DNA of 64,000 nucleotides from Patescibacteria group bacterium (GTDB lineage Bacteria > Patescibacteriota > Patescibacteriia > 2-12-FULL-60-25). The translations under genes were made by a program, and so were the position numbers. The stretch is from positions 935,251-999,250 of the forward strand of contig JAVHLR010000001.1 of the NCBI GenBank assembly GCA_031082005.1, read 5' to 3'. Shown piece by piece: positions 15,775-24,753 of the stretch (the first letter of the stretch is position 1; each line of letters starts with the position of its first letter). A model generated the notes under the pieces. It made no database searches. It worked only from the letters and a program-made list of their open reading frames with translations, and was not told the DNA's origin.

Positions 15775-17988
15775 TCACAGCTTCACTTCGAACGTCCTAT
15801 CGACTAATGAATCCGTCTTATATTCATACCGGGCATCTCCCCACTTTTCCTGGTCTTCTCCCGGTATGGCTGACCTTATGTTCTTACCGAATTTGAGGTC
15901 AAGAGTCAATCCCGTTTTATCCGCTCCTGATTGCTTTTGCCAGTCCAATATGTACTCCCCTTGCCCAGCTTTTTCCGCCACGGATTGCGGCAGTCGATAT
16001 TTGAATTTCAACGTACCGGTCTGTCCCGGTTCGATGGACCAGAACGCCCCGAGCACCGTCTTACCCAGCTCATGCGTGACATCGACACGGCCCGGCACGG
16101 ACACTCCTCCGGTCCGATACCGATCATCCTTCATGGCGCCGGAAGAAGTGATGAGCTGACTACCGTCCGGCACATAGACGCGGGTATAGCTGCGGTAACG
16201 CGTATATCTCCAATCGATGGTCTTGTTCGTGTTCTTATAGGTCAAAGTGACTGTCGCGACCGAACCCTGCGGATCAGTCGCATCCAACTCATACTTCACG
16301 TTCTTATCCATCACGCCGTCCGTCTTGAGCGCCCCTAAATTCGCATCCACGACCCACAGATAGTCATTCCGCGTCGCTTTTGCTCGTGCAGTCCAAGCCC
16401 GTTTATCCAGGATCGTCAGCACCGCCGGATCGCGGGCGTATGCCATAATCTGTTTCCGCTCAAGCGCCTTGGTCACGACATCCAAAAGTTCCCCCCAGCG
16501 TGCAGCCGGCAAAGCCTCTATCTTCGACACCATCTGTTCCCCTAACTTCGAGATGATCGCCTTGCGCTCGCTGACCGGCACGCCCTCTTTGAAGAAACCC
16601 TGTTCCACTTCGTACTGGATGCGGTCAAAAAAATTATTCTCATCGAAAACCTTGCCGTCCACTTCCAGCGAACCCGTCAGATGGAGCAACGACTTGAAGA
16701 ATGAAGGGTTCAGCGCGACCACAGCAGTCGGCGGATGCGGATCCGTCGCACCATATGAAGCTCGCTCACCGGCATAAAAATCCAACAATGTCTCCGCCGA
16801 AGTCGGGAAGTCCGGCGACCAATTCGCATCACGGAAATACCAGGTGCTTAATCCGAGCCTTTCCTTGATGGGCAACGGGGGTTCGGCTTTCCACCTGCCC
16901 TCTGCAGGGCCATCCAATTTGTACACGTCAGCAAATGCGATTTCCGTCATCTCGCCCGCATCCATGGTCATGAGCCCGATATTGCCGATGAATCCTCCAG
17001 TCGGACGTATCTCATCCGTATTCTGCAACAGCAACAGATAGCGCATCTGGTTAGGATATCCGGCAAGAGGAATCAAGACTTCGACCAAAGGCACGGACTG
17101 ATCCAAGGCTTGACGCAGCACCGGCAGATTGTCGGCAAGAGGTTTGAGCGCGGTCCGGAGCGGCGCATAAAGCTCGTCCTGCGGAACGCGGCTCCACAAT
17201 TCCACGGCCAGGTCGATGTTGTCGCGCGCCATCCGAAGTTTCGGTAACGCGTTATCCAACTTCTGCAGCATGTCGCGCTTTTCTTCCGCCGAAAGATCCC
17301 CGTAACTGCGCGTCCCGCCGACGCGGGGTACGCTGCCTTCAGCCGCCGCCCCGCCCTGCAACGCATCCGTCACCACACGAAAGACCTGCAACAATTCACC
17401 AACCCCGTCCAGCGTGCTTATACCCGCAGCCGTCGCTCCTTCCAGACCCTTTATCTGCGTACCGACACCCGGCATATCGCGCCAGAATCCGACGCCTTTC
17501 AAATTCTCTTGCGCCGCCGTGAGTTCGTCACGCGCCTCATCGAGCTTATCAGCCGCTCCTCCCACATCCAATTTCTTCAGGCTATCAGCTGCAGCGTTCA
17601 AGGCGATCTTGGCTGAATTGAATCGGAGCAACGCCTGAACGCCGGCGACGACAGCCGGGACCGTAAAAATCGCGACCAAAAGTACGACGACCAGCACGCC
17701 AGCGATAATCGGCTTTTTCATCCCGAACTTCGGTCTGACCCTGCTGGCTTTCTTTTCTTCGACAGATATCTTCCTGTCATCCTGAGCATGACCCGGAATC
17801 CCCTCACCGTTTCGAGACGCGCCAGGTTGGACTACCGGCCTTAACGCAAAAGATTCCTGCGGCAACGGGCCCTTGGTGGGCGTTTCTTTTGAGGGTTCGA
17901 CACGCTCAACCTTATCCTCCTGCTTCTTAGGCGGAGGTGATTCCGGATAGATCGGACAAGTCAAGAAATTCGGCGATTTATGTGTCAT
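15775..17988 (-). CDS. DUF4012 membrane protein
   Basis: 737 residues. A disordered, charged cytoplasmic tail (1-about 88) is followed by one membrane helix (IIAGVLVVVLLVAIFTVPAV, about 94-115), a helical segment with ALRFNSAKIALNAAADSLKK, and a large extracytoplasmic DUF4012 domain (RYLLLLQNTDEIRPTGGFIG, then NWSPDFPTSAETLL and the DPHPPTAVVALNPSFF region). DUF4012 proteins are widespread in Actinobacteria and CPR next to glycosyltransferase genes; the biochemical role is not known to me, although they resemble LytR-type surroundings. Part of the tail (about 17776-17804) is encoded by a sequence that matches the intergenic cccgga repeats, suggesting insertion of a repeat into the reading frame. 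Overlaps the upstream GT2 gene by 11 bases. Confidence 0.92.
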   Translation of the reverse strand: MTHKSPNFLTCPIYPESPPPKKQEDKVERVEPSKETPTKGPLPQESFALRPVVQPGASRNGEGIPGHAQDDRKISVEEKKASRVRPKFGMKKPIIAGVLVVVLLVAIFTVPAVVAGVQALLRFNSAKIALNAAADSLKKLDVGGAADKLDEARDELTAAQENLKGVGFWRDMPGVGTQIKGLEGATAAGISTLDGVGELLQVFRVVTDALQGGAAAEGSVPRVGGTRSYGDLSAEEKRDMLQKLDNALPKLRMARDNIDLAVELWSRVPQDELYAPLRTALKPLADNLPVLRQALDQSVPLVEVLIPLAGYPNQMRYLLLLQNTDEIRPTGGFIGNIGLMTMDAGEMTEIAFADVYKLDGPAEGRWKAEPPLPIKERLGLSTWYFRDANWSPDFPTSAETLLDFYAGERASYGATDPHPPTAVVALNPSFFKSLLHLTGSLEVDGKVFDENNFFDRIQYEVEQGFFKEGVPVSERKAIISKLGEQMVSKIEALPAARWGELLDVVTKALERKQIMAYARDPAVLTILDKRAWTARAKATRNDYLWVVDANLGALKTDGVMDKNVKYELDATDPQGSVATVTLTYKNTNKTIDWRYTRYRSYTRVYVPDGSQLITSSGAMKDDRYRTGGVSVPGRVDVTHELGKTVLGAFWSIEPGQTGTLKFKYRLPQSVAEKAGQGEYILDWQKQSGADKTGLTLDLKFGKNIRSAIPGEDQEKWGDARYEYKTDSLVDRTFEVKL

Positions 17989-18820
17989 GTGTGGTCGAAG
18001 GCGTCGCGGGCAACGGCTTGCCGCGGAACTTCCAGAAGTATTTTACCGCGCTTGAGATATGTGCGCGAGCCACACGATTGGTGAGGATGAGCCACGGACG
18101 CGAAACCTTGCTTTCGCGCGTATGATAATGCACGAAAACCGCATCCGGATAATATATGACGCGCCAACCGCTTTCACGGATACGCCGGCACAAATCCACG
18201 TCCTCGAAATACATGAAATACCGCTCATCGAAATATCCTATCTGTTTGAGCACGTCGCGTCGGATCAAGCAGGCAGCGCCGAAGATCCCGTCCGCGTCGA
18301 TCGTCCTGTTTTCGTCCACGTCACGCATGAAATACCAATCGACGTGCCGCTTACCCCACGAAGTACGCCCAAGGAACGTACGGCGATATACCGGAGTCAT
18401 CAATTTCGGATAACGGTGGAACGACCTCTGCATCTCGCGGTTCGGATACATCAGACGCGGCCCGACGACACCCGACTTCGGCAGACTCTCCGCGGCCGCC
18501 AGAAGCTTCTCCATCTCCCCCTGGAATACGATCAAGTCGGGGTTTATGAACATGACGTATTCGCCCTGCGCTTCGCGGAACGCTATGTTGTGTCCGCCGG
18601 CGAAACCCACATTGCCCGGCGCATCCAAGACTTTCACCCAAGGGAACTTCTCACGCACCATCTCGCTCGTACCATCACCCGGCGCATTGTTCACCAGGAT
18701 GTACTCGAATGAAAAATCAAAATTAAGCCCGCCGATGCCCGAAAGCAACGTACGGATCAGATCCGGCGTGCGGTAAGCCACGGTAACGAAAGTGACCTTC
18801 ACCGGATATACGTCGCTCAT
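17978..18820 (-). CDS. GT2-family glycosyltransferase (rhamnosyltransferase-like)
   Basis: 280 residues from ATG 18820, which forms an ATGA overlap with the upstream stop; an ATG 9 bases earlier is possible. The GT-A fold is clear: VTFVTVAYRTPDLI at the start, NNAPGDGT, GNVGFAGGHNIAF, the metal-binding FINPDLI (N.D form of DXD) and GAACLIRRDVLKQIGYFDER with FEDVDLCRR. This is the WbbL/RfbF-like subgroup that often adds rhamnose to surface polysaccharides. It sits between another GT2 and DUF4012 in the envelope operon. Confidence 0.92.
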   Translation of the reverse strand: MSDVYPVKVTFVTVAYRTPDLIRTLLSGIGGLNFDFSFEYILVNNAPGDGTSEMVREKFPWVKVLDAPGNVGFAGGHNIAFREAQGEYVMFINPDLIVFQGEMEKLLAAAESLPKSGVVGPRLMYPNREMQRSFHRYPKLMTPVYRRTFLGRTSWGKRHVDWYFMRDVDENRTIDADGIFGAACLIRRDVLKQIGYFDERYFMYFEDVDLCRRIRESGWRVIYYPDAVFVHYHTRESKVSRPWLILTNRVARAHISSAVKYFWKFRGKPLPATPSTTHDT

Positions 18821-19869
18821 ACGTACCATTTGCGCATCTCCAGACCCGAAACTTTTGCCCGTTTCTTGAGTTCCTCACGCTTCTTTTTCATCTTAAAATA
18901 CCCGCCCCAAGCCGCGAACACCGCCTTGAAGGAACTTGGCGTCAGGATATATGAGATAAGTTTGCTCGCCTCGTAGGGCACGATCCAAGGTGCATGCACC
19001 AAACGGTTCACCAGCTCATCGTTTTTCCAGGTCAGCCAACAGTGGTTTCGCGTTGAACCGAAATTTATCCGCTTCGGTTTCTTGAAGCGTCTGAAGAAAG
19101 CCTTGAGCCAGAACAGGCCTTGTCTAGCCGAAGGCGCGCTGCGGTGGTGCCATGCCACGGCTCCGGGCACCAAGCTGACCCGCATACCCAAACGCCGCAT
19201 ACGCCAACCCAAGTCGATGTCCTCTTTGTATGAACCGAAATCTTCGTCGAAATACTCTCCTGCCAGTTTCGCTTCAGCCAACGCCGACGCGCGATACATA
19301 GCCAAAGCTCCGGTCAAAGAAAAAACTTCGCACGCCACATCGTATTGCCCCCGATCCGACTCACCGGCGCCACGTTCATACGCACGACGCGCTTTCGTCA
19401 ATACGATTCCGACCGAATCGATAAGGTCTCCACGTTCCGTCTCGCGCGTACCGTCAGTCTCCGCCACAAAACTCGCCTGCAACAATTTGGGCTGGACCCC
19501 GGCCAGGCTCGGGTCAGCATCCAAGGCGGCGACAAGTTGACGCAAACAGTCCGGAGCAAGTTCTAAATCCTGGTTCGCGATCAGGATGTAACGGTCCTTC
19601 CATGTCTCCTCCGGCCAACGCGACAAGGCCAAAGTTATCGCCTGATTATTGGCCCTTGAAAAACCCTGATTCTTGAAATTACGCAACAGTGCAGTATCCG
19701 GACGCTCGTTCTCCAGCCACTTGAGCGTGCCGTCATCCGAAGCGTTATCCACCACCGAAACGGTGAAATCCCTATAAGTCTGCTCGTCCAAAGAGACAAA
19801 AAAATTCGGCAGATAGGCCAGCCCATTCCACGTGACGACGTTGATGATGGTTTTTTTCGCTTCTTGCAT
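18817..19869 (-). CDS. GT2-family glycosyltransferase
   Basis: 350 residues with the same GT-A layout as its downstream neighbour: INVVTWNGLAYLPNF, VDNASDDGT, KNQGFSRANNQAI, LIANQDLEL and LTGALAMYRASAL with FDEDFGSYKEDIDLGWR. Roughly 70 extra basic residues at the C-terminus (FKMKKKREELKKRAKVSG) may contact the membrane. It is read from the same transcript as three other glycan genes, with stop and start overlapping by 4 bases at 18817-18820. Donor and acceptor unknown; a rhamnosyl or related transferase is likely from the family. Confidence 0.92.
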   Translation of the reverse strand: MQEAKKTIINVVTWNGLAYLPNFFVSLDEQTYRDFTVSVVDNASDDGTLKWLENERPDTALLRNFKNQGFSRANNQAITLALSRWPEETWKDRYILIANQDLELAPDCLRQLVAALDADPSLAGVQPKLLQASFVAETDGTRETERGDLIDSVGIVLTKARRAYERGAGESDRGQYDVACEVFSLTGALAMYRASALAEAKLAGEYFDEDFGSYKEDIDLGWRMRRLGMRVSLVPGAVAWHHRSAPSARQGLFWLKAFFRRFKKPKRINFGSTRNHCWLTWKNDELVNRLVHAPWIVPYEASKLISYILTPSSFKAVFAAWGGYFKMKKKREELKKRAKVSGLEMRKWYV

Positions 19870-19885
19870 AAGATCTGCTCACCGA

Positions 19886-21430
19886 CTAATACCTTACGGT
19901 CTCGGATTTAGGGCGTAGTACTTCGGCTTTTACGTTTTTCCCCGCTCTTTTAGGACTGACATTAAACCCTAAACGCCATCTTCCGCCAAGCATGTGCCGC
20001 GTCTGCGCATCGATAGCAGGAATCGCGCCGAACAGGACGAATGTAATCGGCAGAAGAACCCACTGCAGGACCGTCACCACGACGTACTGACGCCGCGCTA
20101 TATGAGATGGCTTGGGGGGTAAAAGGGTAAAAGCCAAACCAGCCGAAACGAACACGCCGACCATCGCCAAACGCATCAAGTTCTGCAGCATGAAAGGGGT
20201 ATTCTGGAACACCGCGAATTCGCGGAATACGTCCGGCGCGACCCAGAACGGCAGACGGCCCAAAAGGAATATGAGCAAAGGAGCGGTAGCCCAGGTATAC
20301 ATGCCTTCCAGTTGCTTGAAGATGAAGAAAGCCTTCAAGTTCCAAGGCATCGTCCTGTCACGCGAGAACTCGCGCATCATGTACGGGAAATTCTCCACCC
20401 CCCAGGCCCAACGCCGCAGCTGTTTATACAGAGCGAACAGAGCCTTCCAATAATCCCCTGTCATGACCGTATCCATCGAGACCGGAAGATACATCGGCGT
20501 CACGCGATAACGCCCGTGATAATGCATCAGACCCTGCAGGAAGATACGCGAATCTTCGCTGACGATGTCTTTCTGCCAGAATCCGACGTCAATAAGCATG
20601 CGCAGACTCATCGAATGCGAAGAGAACGTCATCATGCCCTCTGGCCGTGAGAGCTCCGTCATGAGCCAGAAAGTAGTTCCGAACATTGCGACACGAACGG
20701 CCGCAGGAGAATCCCAAAGGTTGTTGTTGTATAAAGGTATGGGCTGGAACGAACTGCGCGTCGGTTCCGGCGTAGTCAGATACAGATACGTCAGGCAAGA
20801 AAAATATTGCGGATGCACGATAGTGTCCACGTCGAACGATGATACTATCACCTTGTCCGGATCAAGCCCGAGCTCCTGGGTCACGACAGGCAGCACCTGA
20901 TGACCCGACCAATTCAAGTTCGACCCTTTCCCGATTATCTCATCCGGCAAATCCGCCGGATGTTCGGTAGTCATCAGCTTAAGGAATCTTCCGTCGAACT
21001 CCTTGCGCAAGACATCAATCAACTGGACGAAGTGATCGTGCGCCCGCGCTTCCCCGGCCAAAACGACTATCATGCGCTCCGGCGGGTACGGACTCTTACA
21101 TAATGTGTTCAACGTGTCTCGGACCACCGAAACATCTTCCTTGACCGTCGGCAAAAATATCAGATGCCTGACTTCGTCATAACCCTGCACCTTCTCTGCG
21201 ACGGCCTGCCAATCCTTCTTCAACGCGGCGCGATAACGCCACCACGAGACCAAAAGGAACGGCATGTAGTAAGCGACGCGGAAAAGCCAATACAGATCAA
21301 AGATAACGACGAAATAGATGACCCACAGCGGCTGGAAAAAAGACAAAACAACCGACGCAATCAACGTCAGCCACACCAAGGCGCCGGGCAGTATCTCGTA
21401 AAAACGCGTTTTCAGTCTTTCATTATTCAT
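19886..21430 (-). CDS. Membrane-bound GT2 glycosyltransferase (cellulose synthase-like)
   Basis: 514 residues. Two N-terminal membrane helices (about 14-55) precede the catalytic domain, and three or more follow it. The processive GT2 signature can be read: HLIFLPTVKEDVSVV, VLAGEAR, SSFDVDTIVHPQYF (DXD), DIVSEDSRIF (ED) and KQLRRWAWGVENF (QxxRW). Enzymes of this kind polymerise or add sugars from nucleotide donors while feeding the chain through the membrane. The gene overlaps the upstream TsaB-like gene by ATGA and is followed by two soluble GT2 genes. The polymer is not known. Confidence 0.9.
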   Translation of the reverse strand: MNNERLKTRFYEILPGALVWLTLIASVVLSFFQPLWVIYFVVIFDLYWLFRVAYYMPFLLVSWWRYRAALKKDWQAVAEKVQGYDEVRHLIFLPTVKEDVSVVRDTLNTLCKSPYPPERMIVVLAGEARAHDHFVQLIDVLRKEFDGRFLKLMTTEHPADLPDEIIGKGSNLNWSGHQVLPVVTQELGLDPDKVIVSSFDVDTIVHPQYFSCLTYLYLTTPEPTRSSFQPIPLYNNNLWDSPAAVRVAMFGTTFWLMTELSRPEGMMTFSSHSMSLRMLIDVGFWQKDIVSEDSRIFLQGLMHYHGRYRVTPMYLPVSMDTVMTGDYWKALFALYKQLRRWAWGVENFPYMMREFSRDRTMPWNLKAFFIFKQLEGMYTWATAPLLIFLLGRLPFWVAPDVFREFAVFQNTPFMLQNLMRLAMVGVFVSAGLAFTLLPPKPSHIARRQYVVVTVLQWVLLPITFVLFGAIPAIDAQTRHMLGGRWRLGFNVSPKRAGKNVKAEVLRPKSETVRY

Positions 21431-21816
21431 GCGTGAGGAAGAGTGATGTTCGGCTCTGCGTCATAGACCGGCTTAACGTACGTGCTTTTTTTGAATTTCC
21501 CTTGTGCCAACTTGGCACCTAAGCTAAGCATGTCTTTCGTCTGCCCAAGCTTGATACCGACGAGCGGCTTCTTGAGTTTGCGCGCCAGGATGTTCGCGAT
21601 GAGTACACCCGTACGCACCGACGTGAAAGATCCAGGGCCGCTCACGACACAGATCCCGCCAAGGCCGGTCAACGCCGTCCGCTTGACCAACGACGATAAG
21701 CGCGTCAATACGGAGTTGGACCTGCCCTTATAGGTTTTCACCTTGGCATCCTTTGGACCCAATAACCCCAACCTGAACTCGCCCGGTCTGGTCGTCTCGA
21801 TAAAAAGCCACTCCAT
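21427..21816 (-). CDS. TsaB-like protein (tRNA t6A modification), short form
   Basis: 129 residues from ATG 21816. The start MEWLFIETTRPGEFRLGLLG and the motif VVSGPGSFTSVRTGVLIAN correspond to the ASKHA-fold N-terminal lobe of TsaB/YeaZ, the dimerising partner of TsaD in making N6-threonylcarbamoyladenosine on tRNA. The family is usually 200-230 residues; here the C-terminal lobe is missing or very reduced, as in other small CPR versions. Placement inside a glycosyltransferase operon is unusual for this housekeeping role. Seven bases separate it from the upstream regulator gene. An in-frame start at 21843 would overlap that gene. Confidence 0.75.
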   Translation of the reverse strand: MEWLFIETTRPGEFRLGLLGPKDAKVKTYKGRSNSVLTRLSSLVKRTALTGLGGICVVSGPGSFTSVRTGVLIANILARKLKKPLVGIKLGQTKDMLSLGAKLAQGKFKKSTYVKPVYDAEPNITLPHA

Positions 21817-21823
21817 AGTGAGA

Positions 21824-22414
21824 TCAGTTCTTATCAAGGGCATCGATGACTACGCTCTTAGGCGCTTTCAGGATACCCTCGAGGAAACGGTCAGCCATCT
21901 CCTTGCGATAAGCATACTCCTGCGAAGTCATGACCGTATAGTTGATTTCCGCACCCAATTTCTCTTCGGCCTGTCTGATCAATTCCTTGAGCTCCGATTT
22001 TCCGACCTCTCCGACGACAAAGACGTCGACCGGCTGGTTGGACTGCCCGATAAAATAGCCCATCAGCGCGAGATAACGGATGTCACCCAGGGCACGGATA
22101 CGATCCTCCAGTTTCCACTCCATCAGGGCATAGGCTTTTAGCAATAAAGCACGGACTTCCTGCATAAGCGGGAAACCCATGTTTGCCGTGTAGTATTTTC
22201 GTTTCAGTCCGGGCAATTTCACCTCATCATCTTTGGATGCTCCTTCGATTATCAGCCCAATTCCGCTCAAATTCTGGATTTCGCGCCTGACCGCATTGAT
22301 CTGCGTGCCGACGCGACGGGTCAATTCACGCACATAGAACACCTCGTCCGGCGACTGGATGAACAACATGAGTAATTTTAGTCTTGTTCTTGAGCCAAAT
22401 AAGTGTTCAAGCAT
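21824..22414 (-). CDS. Winged-helix regulator with nucleotidyltransferase-like C-terminal domain
   Basis: 196 residues from ATG 22414, which has GGAGG 8 bases upstream. Residues 1-80 are a winged helix-turn-helix of ArsR/MarR type (MLEHLFGSRTRLKLLMLFI, VRELTRRVGTQINAVRREIQ, GLI, KRKYYTAN). The second half (IRYLALMGYFIG, VDVFVVGEVGKSELKELIRQ, INYTVMTSQEY) resembles the nucleotidyltransferase-like domain seen in archaeal and CPR transcriptional regulators of this build. It is the first gene of the envelope operon and divergent from the large 22553 gene, and a palindrome in the shared promoter (TATACT-ccgc-AGTATA, 22513-22528) is a candidate operator. Its target is inferred only from position. 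Confidence 0.8.
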   Translation of the reverse strand: MLEHLFGSRTRLKLLMLFIQSPDEVFYVRELTRRVGTQINAVRREIQNLSGIGLIIEGASKDDEVKLPGLKRKYYTANMGFPLMQEVRALLLKAYALMEWKLEDRIRALGDIRYLALMGYFIGQSNQPVDVFVVGEVGKSELKELIRQAEEKLGAEINYTVMTSQEYAYRKEMADRFLEGILKAPKSVVIDALDKN

Positions 22415-22489
22415 ATTCCATGCCTCCATACTGCCTGCAGAAACCGCTCTTGACAAGGGGTGTGCGTTTTGCCTAACGGTCGTCTAGGA

Positions 22490-22518
22490 TAGACTTAAAT
22501 GCCTGCATAAAGTATACT
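22490..22518 (+). promoter_or_regulatory. Promoter of the 22553 gene with overlapping palindrome
   Basis: TAGACT (22490-22495), 17 bases, TATACT (22513-22518). The -10 box is one arm of TATACT-ccgc-AGTATA; the other arm is a TATACT box facing the divergent gene, so both promoters could be controlled through one site. Confidence 0.6.
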
Positions 22519-22552
22519 CCGCAGTATATTCGCCCTGCAGAAAACACGGCAC

Positions 22553-24676
22553 ATGAGCGACGAAAAACAACAATTCCGAATTGCCGAACTCGAAGTGGCC
22601 AAAAGCCTGAGCGACGATACCATCGTCGGCATATTTCGTTTCGACAACCCCAGCCGTCCCAAGGTCGGACCGACACTTCTGGTGATCGCTGACATCAAGT
22701 CCACGCTCTATGCGTATGAGCGTCTTTTGGATGCTCTAAACGCCGCTGCAGAACGTACCCGCCATCTCGTTAGCCAGGTGGACCAAGACCCGCTTGCGCG
22801 CTTCGAAAAACTAGTGCAGCAGCTGAACGAAACAGCCGCCGGATTCGTCGACGAAGAAGCCGCACCATTGCAATGGCAGCGCATCAACATCTACATCATA
22901 GAGCTTTCCGAGGGCCACATGTGCTTCACCGGCACAGGCCGGCTGATGAACACCTTCCTTCAAAAACAAGCGGATGGTGGTTTTAAGGCCTTCGACATCT
23001 TCGGTTCCCTCGAGCAACCCACCCACACCGATCCGCAAAAACCTTTCGCTTCCATCATCTGCGGCGACATCCGCCCAGGCGACATGCTCATCGCCGGAAG
23101 CTCCAATCTCGATAGGTTGCGCGGAGAGCTTCGCATCGCGGAACGCATGACGGCCATGCCACCGGTGACGGCAGCTATGGAGCTCAAGCACGATTTGGAA
23201 CGCCGCGGCATACCGGATGACTTCGTGGCCGCCATAATCGCTTGCTACGAAAACAAACCGCAGGAACCTCAACTCACTCTCGAACTCAAAAAAGACGACG
23301 TGCCCGAAAAAGACGTCAGCACCGGCTCGATCCAAAGGCTCCAAGAGGCGGAAGATGACGCCGAACAGAACCTGGCCCCTGTCCTGACTCCGCTGGACGG
23401 GCTGAAGGGCGGCAAAGAGCTCGTCCAGAAATTGATTCGCCTGCTGCAGTCAGGCAGCAAGAAGACCATCAGTGCCATCCAACACCTAGCCAAAAAACGC
23501 GAACCGGCTGACCCTGTCGCGATGGCAAGCCTGCGTAGCATGAACGCAGGTTACCGCAGCGCCCTGACGCGCAAACACAAGCTGATGATAGCTGCTGTCG
23601 GACTCGCTTTGGCCGGATCCGTCGTCGGATATTTCTGGTGGCAACACTCAAAACGCGTCGCCGCAGAGATCGCCGCCTGGAACACGACTTATGAAACGGC
23701 AATCGATAACCGCAATCGCGCCGAATCTGACTTGGTCTATGGCAACGAACTGCGTGCCCGCAGTGAGATCGACCAAGCGGAAAAGATAGTCACGAGCCTG
23801 ACCGCAGACACCAACAACGAAGACCGTAAGGCTAAACTGGAAAAGGTCACGCAGGAGCTGCAAGGTTTGAAAGAAAAACTGAAAAAGATCGTCAAAGCAA
23901 CGAACGTTAGCGAGCTCTATTCGCTGCCCGAAGGTACGCCCTCCGGAAGTCTCTCCGGTCTGATTCTAGTCAAGGATACGGCATATATCGCCGACAAGGC
24001 AGGCAATAACATCCTGAAGATCAGCCTCGCCGACAAATCAATCAAACCCGTGAGCCTGCCCGCTGGCAATGAACCGATTGTTTCAGCCAATGAAGGCCAA
24101 GATTCTATCTACTTCGCCACTTCAGACGGCAAGCTCTATGGTTTGAGCAAAACGACAGATCTCTTGAAGACGCTCAATTGGAGCACAACCAAGACGCCCA
24201 TCCAAGACACTTTCCTTTATGCCAACAGGATCTATAGCCTGGATGCCGGCGGTAACCAGATTTGGCGCTACAACGCAGTCGGCGGCGGCTTCAGCGGCGA
24301 AGCGTCTTACATCAAAGCCAGCGACGTCAGCCTGAACGGAGCAGTCTCACTCGCCATCGATTCGAACGTTTACGTCATGAAGAACGACGGCCAGCTCATG
24401 CAATTCCTCTCCGGAGGCCAAGTGAGCTTTGGCCTACCGACGATCGATCCGCCGCTCCGCGCTGCTTCATCGCTCTGGACGGAAACCGATTCGTCGCTAC
24501 TCGTGATCACCGATTCAGCCGAAAAACGCATCCTTATATTCGATAAAAGCGGCACGCTTAAAGCGCAGGTCACTTCGCCCGAATTCCACGAGCTCCGTGA
24601 CCTCTCCATCGACGAAGCCGGTAAGCGCATCCTCGTCGTAGACGGAAACCGTCTGCTCGTCGTTCCGCTGCCGTAA
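22553..24676 (+). CDS. Large membrane protein: phosphatase-like N-domain, one helix, beta-propeller
   Basis: 707 residues. Residues about 1-235 form a soluble domain with a PP2C-like rhythm (TLLVIADIK, INIYIIELSEGHMCFTGTGR, FASIICGDIRPGDMLIAGSS) but without the usual pairs of metal-binding Asp, so an inactive PP2C-like fold is only a suggestion. A linker leads to one membrane helix (KLMIAAVGLALAGSVVGYFW, about 345-364), a coiled coil (about 375-450) and a C-terminal six-stranded-repeat region (SGLILVKDTAYIADKAGNNI, IYFATSDGKLYGLSK, ANRIYSLDAGGNQIWRY, ILIFDKSGTL) that looks like an NHL/beta-propeller outside the cell. Proteins of this build are known in CPR genomes, without known function. No Shine-Dalgarno site is visible. 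Confidence 0.85.
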   Translation: MSDEKQQFRIAELEVAKSLSDDTIVGIFRFDNPSRPKVGPTLLVIADIKSTLYAYERLLDALNAAAERTRHLVSQVDQDPLARFEKLVQQLNETAAGFVDEEAAPLQWQRINIYIIELSEGHMCFTGTGRLMNTFLQKQADGGFKAFDIFGSLEQPTHTDPQKPFASIICGDIRPGDMLIAGSSNLDRLRGELRIAERMTAMPPVTAAMELKHDLERRGIPDDFVAAIIACYENKPQEPQLTLELKKDDVPEKDVSTGSIQRLQEAEDDAEQNLAPVLTPLDGLKGGKELVQKLIRLLQSGSKKTISAIQHLAKKREPADPVAMASLRSMNAGYRSALTRKHKLMIAAVGLALAGSVVGYFWWQHSKRVAAEIAAWNTTYETAIDNRNRAESDLVYGNELRARSEIDQAEKIVTSLTADTNNEDRKAKLEKVTQELQGLKEKLKKIVKATNVSELYSLPEGTPSGSLSGLILVKDTAYIADKAGNNILKISLADKSIKPVSLPAGNEPIVSANEGQDSIYFATSDGKLYGLSKTTDLLKTLNWSTTKTPIQDTFLYANRIYSLDAGGNQIWRYNAVGGGFSGEASYIKASDVSLNGAVSLAIDSNVYVMKNDGQLMQFLSGGQVSFGLPTIDPPLRAASSLWTETDSSLLVITDSAEKRILIFDKSGTLKAQVTSPEFHELRDLSIDEAGKRILVVDGNRLLVVPLP

Positions 24677-24692
24677 TAAAAAGCATAAAACG

Positions 24693-24722
24693 AATCCCCG
24701 AGGCCAAGCGGCTTCGGGGATT
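24693..24722. terminator. Bidirectional terminator between convergent genes
   Basis: aatccccgaggc (24693-24704) pairs with gcttcggggatt (24711-24722); T-rich tracts follow on both strands (aagttttt on plus, CGTTTTA on minus). Confidence 0.85.
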
Positions 24723-24753
24723 TAAGTTTTTGATGGTTTTTTCTTCGGACCAT

